Shown here: positions 56,501 to 63,084 of the stretch, in pieces
How positions within the stretch are numbered: the first letter of the stretch is position 1
Layout of the letters: each line of letters starts with the position of its first letter
Assembly: GCF_002886045.1 (NCBI RefSeq)
Contig: NZ_CP025791.1
Span: 4,169,001-4,233,000 of the forward strand
DNA: 64,000 nucleotides
Direction of reading: 5' to 3'
Source: Flavivirga eckloniae
GTDB lineage: Bacteria; Bacteroidota; Bacteroidia; Flavobacteriales; Flavobacteriaceae
Position numbers and translations under genes: made by a program
Notes under the pieces: model-generated
Database searches by the model: none
What the model saw: the letters and a program-made list of their open reading frames with translations, nothing else
What the model was told of the DNA's origin: nothing

Positions 56501-56870
56501 GGTAACAAGATACCTGTCCGTCTGGTATGATGGGGTTGTGAAACTGCGTAATTTGGATGTTCTTTGGGTTATCCGGGTATTCGTAATGTTTTCTGTCCCA
56601 TGAAATCACATCGTTTTCGAAAGATGACTTTACAGCTTTTCCAAAATAAATAGCTTTATTAAGTGCTTCTTTGTTAATGGCAGGTAAAACCCCCATTTGT
56701 CCTGTACAAACAGAGCATATATTTTCGTTTGGTGTTAGTGTTTCCATGTCGCCGTTTGGGCAAGAACAAAACAACTTGGTTTTGGTATTTAATCGTACGT
56801 GGGTTTCTAGTCCGATTACCAATTCTAACTCGTGGGCTTTTAATGCCGCGTCTAATTGTTCCAGTTCCAT
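53523..56870 (-). CDS. gatB-aspS: GatB amidotransferase subunit fused to aspartyl-tRNA synthetase
   Basis: One 1115-residue frame holding two complete enzymes. Residues 1-~477 are GatB: the kinase domain starts ELVIGLETHVRLNTKTKLFC with the Zn-type CSCPNGD...CSVCTGQ cysteines, and the YqeY tail has GNQGKAGILVGKVIAIIGKG. A Pro/Thr/Gln/Asn linker (~478-512) is encoded by 7-bp repeats. Residues ~513-1115 are a bacterial-type AspRS: OB-fold anticodon domain, motif 2 YFQIARCFRDEDSRGDRQPE, GAD insert, and motif 3 GIAWGVDRLMMIL. His552 in the anticodon-domain loop (VRDHGELIF) matches non-discriminating AspRSs; E. coli has Leu. Together these would form Asp-tRNA(Asn) and amidate it. The start overlaps the gatA stop. 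No frameshift seen. Confidence 0.93.
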   Translation of the reverse strand: MELEQLDAALKAHELELVIGLETHVRLNTKTKLFCSCPNGDMETLTPNENICSVCTGQMGVLPAINKEALNKAIYFGKAVKSSFENDVISWDRKHYEYPDNPKNIQITQFHNPIIPDGQVSCYRNDGSQFTVNLTQVHIEEDAAKLMHEKKVSLVDFNKAGVPLIEIVTEPCIRHIEDASIYAQYIQRIVQNLKISEANLEKGEFKSDVSVSLRKKHSYVLNPRTEIKNLNSFKFMVEALKEEVEKQFNYYIEHKEFRPEQTTVLWDAELKQTKTMRKKEFEADYRFISEPDLPFVSIKEVVDSIQVDTSTLPYAVESILIKGGVLPQDAKFFTADSLRSKTFMTINKALNDPSFVAKTLVNNIGADEYADIHRIEHLIEIFQLFKDEKITSVLVQNAITSYLKDRDFNYNKYFEDNTISKSQIEDAIAKVISENEAVANDIKAGNQGKAGILVGKVIAIIGKGASGKVIREEILNQLQSSASAKTEQPTTSSQQPATNNGQPTTKIQEEVLPEIPIVIKDEYRTHLISDISEANISEDVTFSGWVSSVRDHGELIFIDLRDSSNEVFQVRLSRESFPNLDELVKLKPESVITVTGTIVKRNDDDFNAALRTGEIEMETASLEILNLSRTLPFEIKRATKTNENVRFKHKYLDHRNDDVRRVIVNRHKVIKMMRDILDEQNFLEIETPILSAGTDEGAREFIVPSRKQAGAFYTLPQAPQQFKQMLMVSGYEKYFQIARCFRDEDSRGDRQPEFTQLDIEMAYASMQQIIDLNTNMFNDIVKKIYGKKWILHPFEVLTYKEAMDNYGCDRPDLRFGLKLQDITDIVKDTTFQVFSKPIEEGGIVKCIKVSAQEQGNKRLSKGQIEKLTAIAQQNGLGGLAYIIVNENDLQSPIIKFLGEDIATGIIKATDAQIGDIVFFSAADYATANKALDAVRQELGSMLRLINPKELRPAWVVDFPMFEKTDEGRWTFTHNPFSMPAIYDIEKHMNGNDDEMGNIIAQQYDLILNGYEIGGGSVRAHKPEILEATYKNMGYNKEEMLKSVGTMYESFHYGAPPHGGIAWGVDRLMMILEKKASIREVMAFPKTGTSEDLLFGAPSLLSDKKVEEMNVKIMKK
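55360..55415. repeat. eight heptads encoding the GatB-AspRS linker
   Basis: Plus-strand units in strict 7-bp register: GTTGGTT, GCCCATT, GTTGGTT, GCTGGTT, GTTGACT, GCTGGTT, GTTGGCT, GCTCTGT. They lie exactly at the domain junction and encode the Gln/Pro/Thr/Asn linker. Adding or losing one unit would shift the reading frame. Confidence 0.8.
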
Positions 56871-58270
56871 TATATCATGTCTTTTAAGAAGTTAGCAAAC
56901 TTCAAAACGAGTTCGTCATTATTTTTTGCTGCCGTAAGTTGTAAGCCTGTTTCTGTACCTTGAGGAATGGTTAGGGTTGGCAGGTGTCCTAAACTAAAAC
57001 CTACGGTATAGGCATCGGATAAATACATGGCTAAAGGGTCTTTTAAACTATCTCCGATTTTTGGAGGTCTACTAGGTGTAACAGGCGATAGGATGATATC
57101 GACTTCTTCAAAATCTTTTTCAAAATTTTCAGAAATAGCATCTCTTAAAGCGAGACCTTTTAAATAGATTTCATCGGAAAACCCCTGAGATAATACCTGG
57201 TTACCACCAACAATTCTTCGTTTGGTTTCTTCGGAAAATTTCTCTGATCGGGTAATAGCGTACGATTCCTTTAGGTTTTTATCTTCTATACGGTCGCCGT
57301 AATTCGTACCGTCTAAACGCGATAGATTAGAGGCTGTTTCTGCCATAGCTAAAGTATAATAGGTAGAAACCAGAATATCAGATTTAAAGAAATCGAGTTC
57401 TTTTACTTCTATACCTTTTGCTTTTATTTTTTCGATAGTTGCTAAAAAATCGGCTTTTATTTGTGCATCTATGGCTTCGCTTTCAATAAAGTTTTTAAAA
57501 TAGCCAACAGTTTTAATGTTGGATGCATTTAAAATACTGTCTTCTTCTATAGTTTTAGAAGTGTATGTGGTTTGATCCTTTGTGTCTTTACCACTCATGG
57601 TGTTTAAAACAATACGGATATCTTCAACAGATTTTGCCAATGGTCCTACGCAATCTGTAGATGAAGCGTAAGCCATTAAACCATAACGCGAAATACGCCC
57701 GTAGGTTGGTTTTAAACCGTATACGTTATTATAGCCTGCGGGCTGACGTACAGAACCACCGGTATCGCCACCAATAGAAAAAATGGTATAGTCTTTAGCA
57801 ACGTTTACGGCAGATCCGCCACTGGAACCTCCTCCAACTAATTCTGGGTTTACAGCGTTTTTTACGGCACCAAAAATGGTGTTTTCGCTCGATGATCCAT
57901 GGCCAAAACTATCGCAGTTTTCCTTAACAATTGGTATAGCGCCCGCATCCAATAATTTTTGAATGGCAGTAGCTGTATATGCCGATTTGTAGTTTTTGAG
58001 TAAGTCTGAGCTTGCTGTTGTATACGTGCCTTGTAGCATGTATACGTCTTTAATTCCAAACGGAATTCCTTCTAGTAAGCCAATGGTCTCGCCATTTGCA
58101 ATTTTGGCATCTACCAGGGCTGCTCGTTCTAAAGCCAAGTCTGTTAATAAAGAGTTTACGGTGTTATGAGTATTCTCTTTAAGTAAGCTTAGTTTTTCTT
58201 GTACCAAGTCTACACAAGATATTTTCTTATCCAGCAGTTGCTTATGGATGTGTTGTATTTGAGATTCCAT
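56870..58270 (-). CDS. gatA: GatA amidotransferase glutaminase subunit
   Basis: The amidase-signature subunit of GatCAB, 466 aa, which releases ammonia from glutamine for GatB. The Ser-Ser-Lys triad is present: Lys74 (GIPFGIKDVYM), cis-Ser149 (GGGSSGGSAVN) and nucleophile Ser173 (GGDTGGSVRQPAGY). It lies between gatC-like (2-nt gap) and gatB::aspS (1-nt overlap), so the three genes form one operon under the leader at 58622-58694. Acts on misacylated tRNA together with the fused GatB-AspRS protein. Confidence 0.95.
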   Translation of the reverse strand: MESQIQHIHKQLLDKKISCVDLVQEKLSLLKENTHNTVNSLLTDLALERAALVDAKIANGETIGLLEGIPFGIKDVYMLQGTYTTASSDLLKNYKSAYTATAIQKLLDAGAIPIVKENCDSFGHGSSSENTIFGAVKNAVNPELVGGGSSGGSAVNVAKDYTIFSIGGDTGGSVRQPAGYNNVYGLKPTYGRISRYGLMAYASSTDCVGPLAKSVEDIRIVLNTMSGKDTKDQTTYTSKTIEEDSILNASNIKTVGYFKNFIESEAIDAQIKADFLATIEKIKAKGIEVKELDFFKSDILVSTYYTLAMAETASNLSRLDGTNYGDRIEDKNLKESYAITRSEKFSEETKRRIVGGNQVLSQGFSDEIYLKGLALRDAISENFEKDFEEVDIILSPVTPSRPPKIGDSLKDPLAMYLSDAYTVGFSLGHLPTLTIPQGTETGLQLTAAKNNDELVLKFANFLKDMI

Positions 58271-58272
58271 AT

Positions 58273-58542
58273 CTATTCTTCAATAACTTTAGAAACTACT
58301 AAATAGCCATTTTTCTCTTTTGGGAAATTCTCTTTTATGATTTGTTTTTCTAAAGCAGAGCTTTCAATCACTTCATCATCCCTCAAATTATTTATAGATA
58401 CGCAATTATTATGATTATGATCAAAGGGATTATTATTTGTTGCTTGTGCATTTTTAATTACATCAAATAACTTATTTACAGCCTCGGAAGGTTGTGCGCC
58501 TTTAATACTCGACAATACGTCGACTGTCATAATTTTACTCAT
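58273..58542 (-). CDS. gatC: GatC-like subunit with atypical N-terminus
   Basis: An 89-residue protein whose last ~40 residues (NNLRDDEVIESSALEKQIIK and NGYLVVSKVIEE) match the GatC belt that wraps GatA and GatB. The usual N-terminal helices with the LARLELS-type motif are missing. In their place are an unrelated MSKIMTVDVLSSIKGAQPSE start and an Asn-rich stretch (TNNNPFDHNHNN). Position directly before gatA supports the role. A canonical gatC elsewhere in the genome cannot be excluded. Asn codons here could also slow translation when Asn-tRNA is short; that is inference. Confidence 0.78.
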   Translation of the reverse strand: MSKIMTVDVLSSIKGAQPSEAVNKLFDVIKNAQATNNNPFDHNHNNCVSINNLRDDEVIESSALEKQIIKENFPKEKNGYLVVSKVIEE

Positions 58543-58563
58543 GGTTTCATTTATTAGATTAAT

Positions 58564-58592
58564 AAAAAAGCCTTCCGAATTCGGAAGGCTTT
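58564..58592 (-). terminator. attenuator terminator of the gat-aspS operon
   Basis: A perfect palindrome GCCTTCCGAATTCGGAAGGC (58570-58589) is followed on the minus strand by six T. It lies between the leader peptide and gatC. The upstream GGAAGG (58612-58617, minus strand) can pair with its CCTTCC arm and would form the competing antiterminator. Confidence 0.85.
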
Positions 58593-58621
58593 ACATATTT
58601 TTAAACAATAACCTTCCAGTC

Positions 58622-58669
58622 CTAAAAATTAGGATTATTGAAATTATTATTGTTATTATTTCTTGTCAT
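58622..58669 (-). CDS. Asn-rich leader peptide of the gat-aspS operon
   Basis: A 15-codon frame, MTRNNNNNNFNNPNF then TAG, with nine Asn codons. It begins 18-20 nt after a -7 box and is followed by mutually exclusive hairpins. Translation would stall when Asn-tRNA(Asn) is scarce. The stalled ribosome leaves GGAAGG free to pair with the terminator's first arm, so the operon is read. With ample Asn-tRNA the ribosome reaches the stop, covers that segment, and the terminator forms. A longer frame from 58720 (MMFSKFIL...) ends at the same stop but starts upstream of the -7 box. An Asn run this dense just before a terminator and an amidotransferase operon is unlikely by chance. Confidence 0.85.
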   Translation of the reverse strand: MTRNNNNNNFNNPNF

Positions 58670-58686
58670 AGTACTCGTTCTATTGT

Positions 58687-58694
58687 CAAAGATA
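58687..58694 (-). promoter_or_regulatory. -7 box of the gat-aspS leader
   Basis: TATCTTTG on the minus strand fits TAnnTTTG. It places the transcript start about 10 nt before the leader-peptide ATG. No clear -33 TTTG. Confidence 0.6.
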
Positions 58695-58744
58695 GATAGA
58701 ATAAATTTACTAAACATCATTTTTTACTCGTGGAATATTTTTAT

Positions 58745-59294
58745 TGTCATATTATTAAAAAACTTAAAATTAATTTATTAGTTCTACAATAATTATTCGT
58801 TTGGGCTTAATTCTTTACAGAATATTTTACAGCAAAAAGTAAGGAAAAATGATTTTATTCCTGTTCTGTCTATTAAATTGTAACCATATGAAACAGTAAA
58901 GGTTTCCATGGGCTAATATTTGTTAAACTGAAAAGTTTAAATATAAATAAGCTTTAGAGTAACCGTTAATATTAACTATGTTATTTACACTTTTGATGCT
59001 TGTTGACTGAAAATTTAATGAAAACAATCATTTTTGTATAGCTCCGTTTAATGATTATTGGATAGTTTTGTTATCTATTTCTTAATAGAGTTGTCCCGGT
59101 CTTTCTAAATAAAGTTTTAATGTTATAAAAGTAATATTAAGATAAAGGTTACACGCATATGATAGTGTGAAGTGATTGTTTACAAATTAATAATACTTTT
59201 TTGATAAAATCGGTATGAGATTTGTTGGGGTAATATCTTAATTAATGAAACAGACAATTAAATAGCCTCAAATTAGAACTTAGGACGATAATCT
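58745..59294. other. AT-rich spacer upstream of the AraC-type gene
   Basis: A 550-nt spacer between the divergent gat operon and the regulator at 59295. No gene, repeat or hairpin that I can support, and no GTC-T(n)-GGG boxes like those downstream. Confidence 0.4.
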
Positions 59295-60368
59295 ATGCTA
59301 ACCAAAAGAATAAATAACTGGTTTACTCACTTTAAAAAATATTTTTTTACATATAAAGATGGCTTTTTTGAATTGAATTTTTTGATGAATTCACCAAAAG
59401 TAATGATTGAGAGTGTGAGGAGAATGCCGTTTATGAATTGTGATACAAAAAACCAAATCATAAAAAACGATAATCTTTTTTTTGAAGCAGACATGCATTA
59501 TCAGGAGTTGGAAGAAGGTCTTTGGGTTATGTATGCTAAGGCATTTTATAAAACGAATGTATGTTTTAAAATGATATACGATGAGTATATACCTATTGAA
59601 TATTATTCATTAAGCTATAATGTTTTAGAAAATAAGCTATTTAAAAAGAGACCAACTAATAGTGATATTAATTATACGAATGAAACATGGAGTTTGGTAA
59701 AACCCGCAACAACTTATGTGGATAGTCAATTAAAAGGAACAAAGGCAGAACATCTAACTATTTATTTTACAGAAAAGTGGTTAACTCGTAATATTTTTAG
59801 CGATTTAAGATTTAATAATAATAGTTTTAAGGATTTTTTTAATTCTAAAGACCAAACGCATATTGTATGGTCTGGAGATACCAATTTTGTTAATAATGAG
59901 TTTCATGATATTGCAAAAACTATTCTAGAAAAAGGGTATCAGGGTGTAGCCAATGTATTTGCTTTAAAGTTTAAAGTGTATAAATGTATTCAGGATTTGT
60001 TTTTAGAAGAAACTAAAAATATAAAGCTAAACCCCAATTTATCTAATGTAGCCCTTTTAAAGCAATTAAAAATTGAAAACTTTTTAAAGGAAAATCTGGA
60101 GGGCAAATTTGTTGGAATTGAGTATTTGTGTGGCAAATTTAAAATATCTCCAACAAAACTTAAGCATGATTTTAAGGAGGCTTATGGTGTGTCGTTGTTG
60201 CAATATTTTCAAAAAGCCCAAATGCGAAAAGCTAAAGATTTGATAGAAAATAAAGGTCATAAAATTAACGACATAGCTTTAAGATTTGGTTATGAAAAAG
60301 CTAGTAATTTTTCTAATGTGTTTTTAAAACACAATGGTAAATTGCCATCATTTTACAAGAAAAAATAG
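59295..60368 (+). CDS. AraC-family regulator next to four repeated cassettes
   Basis: A 357-residue protein. The C-terminal ~100 residues are an AraC HTH (YLCGKFKISPTKLKHDFKEA, YFQKAQMRKAKDLI, DIALRFGYEKASNFSNVFLK). The N-terminal ~250 residues are an unrecognised effector domain, not the cupin type of the regulator at 6561. Followed by four promoter-like cassettes bearing paired GTC-T(n)-GGG boxes, with the spacing expected of an AraC-class activator, and by no ordinary structural gene until gyrB. Inference: it controls these cassettes. Confidence 0.85.
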   Translation: MLTKRINNWFTHFKKYFFTYKDGFFELNFLMNSPKVMIESVRRMPFMNCDTKNQIIKNDNLFFEADMHYQELEEGLWVMYAKAFYKTNVCFKMIYDEYIPIEYYSLSYNVLENKLFKKRPTNSDINYTNETWSLVKPATTYVDSQLKGTKAEHLTIYFTEKWLTRNIFSDLRFNNNSFKDFFNSKDQTHIVWSGDTNFVNNEFHDIAKTILEKGYQGVANVFALKFKVYKCIQDLFLEETKNIKLNPNLSNVALLKQLKIENFLKENLEGKFVGIEYLCGKFKISPTKLKHDFKEAYGVSLLQYFQKAQMRKAKDLIENKGHKINDIALRFGYEKASNFSNVFLKHNGKLPSFYKKK

Positions 60369-60512
60369 CGAAAAAACGTTTTAAGTTAAGGTAGATCTCT
60401 TTTCGATTTTAATCGAATTTACCAAACTATAAGCAGTCTTTTGTTTAGTAGCTGCCATGCTTTACAAGCAGTTGCATAGTTTTCTTCACTTTGTGAAAAA
60501 TAATTAAAGAGA

Positions 60513-60748
60513 AATGTCCTTTTTGGGGGTTTTTAGTCTTTTTGGGGGGTATTTTAAATCATGGGCTTTATATCTTTGCACATTACATTAAGTTAAAACT
60601 ATGGTGGATTTATTATGTTGTTTTATATAACATTTTAAATTATTATAATTTTAGGTAAGTTAAGTCCCAAAAAAAACTAATAATAAACCGTGGGGGTTAA
60701 AGATTTATTAGCTTTTTAAAGCCGTCATCTCATCGACGGCTTTTTTTA
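60513..60748 (+). ncRNA. repeated cassette 1: paired boxes, promoter, terminator
   Basis: GTCCTTTTTGGGGG at 60516 and GTCTTTTTGGGGGG at 60536 are 20 nt apart. A TATCTTTG -7 box starts at 60571, 35 nt after the second box. The predicted transcript (about 60585-60748) holds no ORF beyond 9 codons (ATG at 60601) and ends in GCCGTC-loop-GACGGC plus seven T. Best read as a small RNA or a decayed peptide cassette. Confidence 0.55.
60718..60748 (+). terminator. terminator of cassette 1
   Basis: Stem AAAGCCGTC / GACGGCTTT, 8-nt loop, T-run. Confidence 0.85.
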
Positions 60749-61056
60749 TATTCAAACTTTAGTTTTTACCCTAATCTCAACAAGGGGAGTTTACATATAA
60801 AACGAAAAACGTCTGGTACATTTCAGATTATTAATCAGATTGTAAAGATCTTTAAAGCGGCTCCGAATAACTTTAACAAAATAGATGCTGGGCTTTTAAA
60901 TAACAGTGTTTATTTTATGCTTGTTTTGTGTTAAAAGTTCTACAGCACACACAAAAACATTCAATAATGTCCTTTTTGGGTTGAGGTTAGTCTTTTTTGG
61001 GTTCAATAGTTAGAGGTTGGGTTTATATTTTTGACAAAAATTCAATTCAAATCACT

Positions 61057-61197
61057 ATGAATGATGTAGGTATGGCTGTTGATCCTGATACACCATTAAC
61101 AATAGTCAATAGTATGTTTAATACTTTATTGTTGTTTAAAACCGATTCCAATGTACCCGATAATAGTCTTTCTTCATATCAGACGGAAGATGTATGA
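61057..61197 (+). CDS. small ORF of cassette 2, 46 aa
   Basis: ATG at 61057, 24 nt after the -7 box, to TGA at 61197. The peptide (MNDVGMAVDPDTPLTIVNSM...) has no signal or membrane segment and no match I know. The ATG is at the same distance from the promoter as ATGs in cassettes 1 and 3, which favours translation. Function unknown. Confidence 0.4.
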   Translation: MNDVGMAVDPDTPLTIVNSMFNTLLLFKTDSNVPDNSLSSYQTEDV

Positions 61198-61237
61198 AAA
61201 ATAAAAGGTATAACAATATTAAAAATCAATGCCCCGC

Positions 61238-61310
61238 TAGAAAACGAGCTTGCATTTAACATGTGCCCCAACCCCAATAAGGTGGTTAAATGTTAGCTCA
61301 ATGTTTTCTG
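61238..61310 (+). ncRNA. imperfect hairpin in the cassette 2 transcript
   Basis: TAGAAAACGAGCTTGCATTTAAC faces GTTAAATG-TTAGCTCAATGTTTTCTG across a C-rich loop, giving three stacked stems (AGAAAAC, GAGCT, CATTTAAC). It suggests a structured RNA downstream of the small ORF. Confidence 0.5.
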
Positions 61311-61486
61311 GCCCTTATCAAATTATAATTAATTACGGCAGGTTGTAAAAACCTTTATGTAGTTCCTTGTAATTTTAATAAAATAGTTTAAGTAATGGGT
61401 TTTATATTGTTAAAGATACCTGACATACTGTAGTCCATACAAAGAAACTACTCGTTAGAAAGTAGTCCGCCCTATTTATTAATTTT

Positions 61487-61515
61487 AAAAGCTGCCGTTT
61501 TTGGTAGCTTTTTTT
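61487..61515 (+). terminator. terminator of cassette 2
   Basis: AAAAGCTGCC / GGTAGCTTTT with a 6-nt loop and T-run. Confidence 0.8.
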
Positions 61516-62018
61516 GCTTGAAGCGGTTTATACCAGTTTTAATTTAACTCGATTTAAAAACAGTCTAACTTTAACGATAAATGCACTAAAAATGTTACTT
61601 GTCGCCTTGAGTACCTCGACAATGCATAAACTAAAGTCGAAAGGTCATTAAAATCTACAAATTTAATAGGTTTAGACTTTAGCCTGTCTTGAGTACAGAC
61701 GGAAGATTCAACCCTTTAGATGTGTTTAAGTTTTTGACATTCAATGTAATATCGTTGTAATTGCGTCGAGTAATTAAGTTAGAAATAGTATTGGGTGTTG
61801 TGAGTGTAGTTTGTATCTAAAATTTAAAAATTATAGGCTATTGGTCTTTTCGGGATATGTTGGTCTTTTTGGAGTGAAGTAATGGTCTGAGAGTTTATAT
61901 TTTTGGCAAAATTTTAAAACTGAATTATTATGAGTAAAACAGTTTGGTAATCACTGATCATACAATTTACCGTTGGCAAACATTAAAAATGAAACATAAA
62001 CAATTGAATATTTAACTA

Positions 62019-62150
62019 ATGAAGCAAGTTTACACTTTTAGCTTAACTTTATTATTTTCATCTTTTTTAAGTTTAAATACCCAAAGTCTTTTAGGGGTAG
62101 ATACTTCTATTGATTTGGCACATGCAGGATTTCAGAATGATTTTGTTTAA
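62019..62150 (+). CDS. small exported-peptide ORF of cassette 3, 43 aa
   Basis: ATG at 62019 to TAA at 62150. The start MKQVYTFSLTLLFSSFLSLN looks like a signal peptide, leaving about 20 residues (LLGVDTSIDLAHAGFQNDFV at the end) if cleaved. Could be a secreted peptide, or a relic of a longer exported protein. No homologue recognised. Confidence 0.4.
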   Translation: MKQVYTFSLTLLFSSFLSLNTQSLLGVDTSIDLAHAGFQNDFV

Positions 62151-62340
62151 AACAGGAGTAGTTGGTTTTTATATAAAGCTTTTCGAACGGAGAGATTGAT
62201 TAAGCTAATTTAACCAATAATTATATTTAATTAAGTAACCTTATTTTGTGTCATACTTATTATTGTAAATCCTTAAGTTTAAACACAAAAAAAGCTAGTA
62301 ATTGTAATTTAAGTAGGTTTTCTTTTACTGGGCTTTTATG

Positions 62341-62367
62341 GCTGCTCGAATACGAGCAGCTTTTTTT
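62341..62367 (+). terminator. terminator of cassette 3
   Basis: Perfect stem GCTGCTCG / CGAGCAGC, AATA loop, seven T. Confidence 0.9.
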
Positions 62368-62515
62368 ATGAACCTTAATTTTCATTAAAACTTTACAGCT
62401 ATAGACTAATAACGAAATGCCCTTTTGGAGGTGTTTGGCCTTTTTTGGGGTTTAAAAGAGAAACTAGGTTGTCTGTTTTTGATAAAGTTTTAAGCCCTAA
62501 TAGCGATAACTTAAC

Positions 62516-62662
62516 ATGATTTTGCTTGTGAGCCATCTTTTTGCTATGGCAAGAAAGCTATTTGATAGACAAATCACAGGAAATATGTCTTTAGCTAACG
62601 CGGTTACATGCATTAAACCGAATGGATGCAAAATTATTAAGACATGGAGTTTTCTATTATAA
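62516..62662 (+). CDS. small ORF of cassette 4, 48 aa
   Basis: ATG at 62516 to TAA at 62662. MILLVSHLFAMARKLFDRQI is moderately hydrophobic at its start; two Cys (TCIKPNGCK) lie near the end and could form a loop. No recognised family. Coding status is uncertain. Confidence 0.35.
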   Translation: MILLVSHLFAMARKLFDRQITGNMSLANAVTCIKPNGCKIIKTWSFLL

Positions 62663-62740
62663 ATAATACCCAAAACGCTGTGTTCAACACAAAAAACTAG
62701 TGGTTAATAAAAAGTGATCTTAAACTTGTAAACTAGTTTT

Positions 62741-62771
62741 AAAAGCTGTCATATTATTGACGTCTTTTTTT
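62741..62771 (+). terminator. terminator of cassette 4
   Basis: AAAAGCTGTC faces GACGTCTTTT with one mismatch, followed by a T-run. Confidence 0.65.
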
Positions 62772-63004
62772 GTTAAAAATAGGTCGTTTTTTTTATTTAT
62801 ACGATTAAAAAGATCTTGGTGTTAATTCAGAATATCGCTTTTAAAGGGCTTTATGTTTTTATGCGGGATTCAAAAGAAGAAAATAAGCTAAAATCTAATT
62901 TAAGGTGCTTTTCATGCGATTTAAGGCATTTTTAAGAAATTAACAATTGTTGATAATTATTGTATAAAGTCTCAGAAATGCTTTTTAAAGGGGGGATGAT
63001 TTTG

Positions 63005-63012
63005 TATATTTG
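63005..63012 (+). promoter_or_regulatory. candidate -7 box of gyrB
   Basis: TATATTTG fits TAnnTTTG, 73 nt before the gyrB start. Confidence 0.5.
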
Positions 63013-63084
63013 TTAGTAACCAAACAATGATGCCTTTGCATCATTTTTTTATGATTTGAAATCAAATATAAAGACAAAAATTTT

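Larger units (their letters stand above)
60966..61515 (+). ncRNA. repeated cassette 2: paired boxes, promoter, terminator
   Basis: GTCCTTTTTGGG at 60969 and GTCTTTTTTGGG at 60990 (21 nt apart) precede a TATTTTTG -7 box at 61026. The predicted ~480-nt transcript carries a 46-codon ORF, an imperfect hairpin (61238-61310) and an intrinsic terminator. Confidence 0.55.
61840..62367 (+). ncRNA. repeated cassette 3: paired boxes, promoter, terminator
   Basis: GTCTTTTCGGG at 61844 and GTCTTTTTGG at 61863 (19 nt apart) precede a TATTTTTG -7 box at 61898. The ~455-nt predicted transcript starts with a 6-codon frame (ATG 61930), carries a 43-codon ORF and ends in a perfect terminator. Confidence 0.55.
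62415..62771 (+). ncRNA. repeated cassette 4: paired boxes, terminator
   Basis: GCCCTTTTGGAGG at 62419 and GCCTTTTTTGGGG at 62438 (19 nt apart) keep the layout with C in place of T. At the -7 position stands CTGTTTTTG, a weakened box. A 48-codon ORF follows, and a terminator (62741-62771). The most diverged of the four. Confidence 0.5.

Noticed and set aside
58670-58720. Longer leader peptide starting at 58720
   Set aside because: Its start lies upstream of the predicted -7 box, so it would not be on the transcript. The 15-codon version fits the attenuator geometry better.
60997-61056. Extending the cassette 2 ORF upstream to 60997
   Set aside because: The extension would overlap the regulatory boxes and the -7 region; the ATG at 61057 is correctly placed after the promoter.
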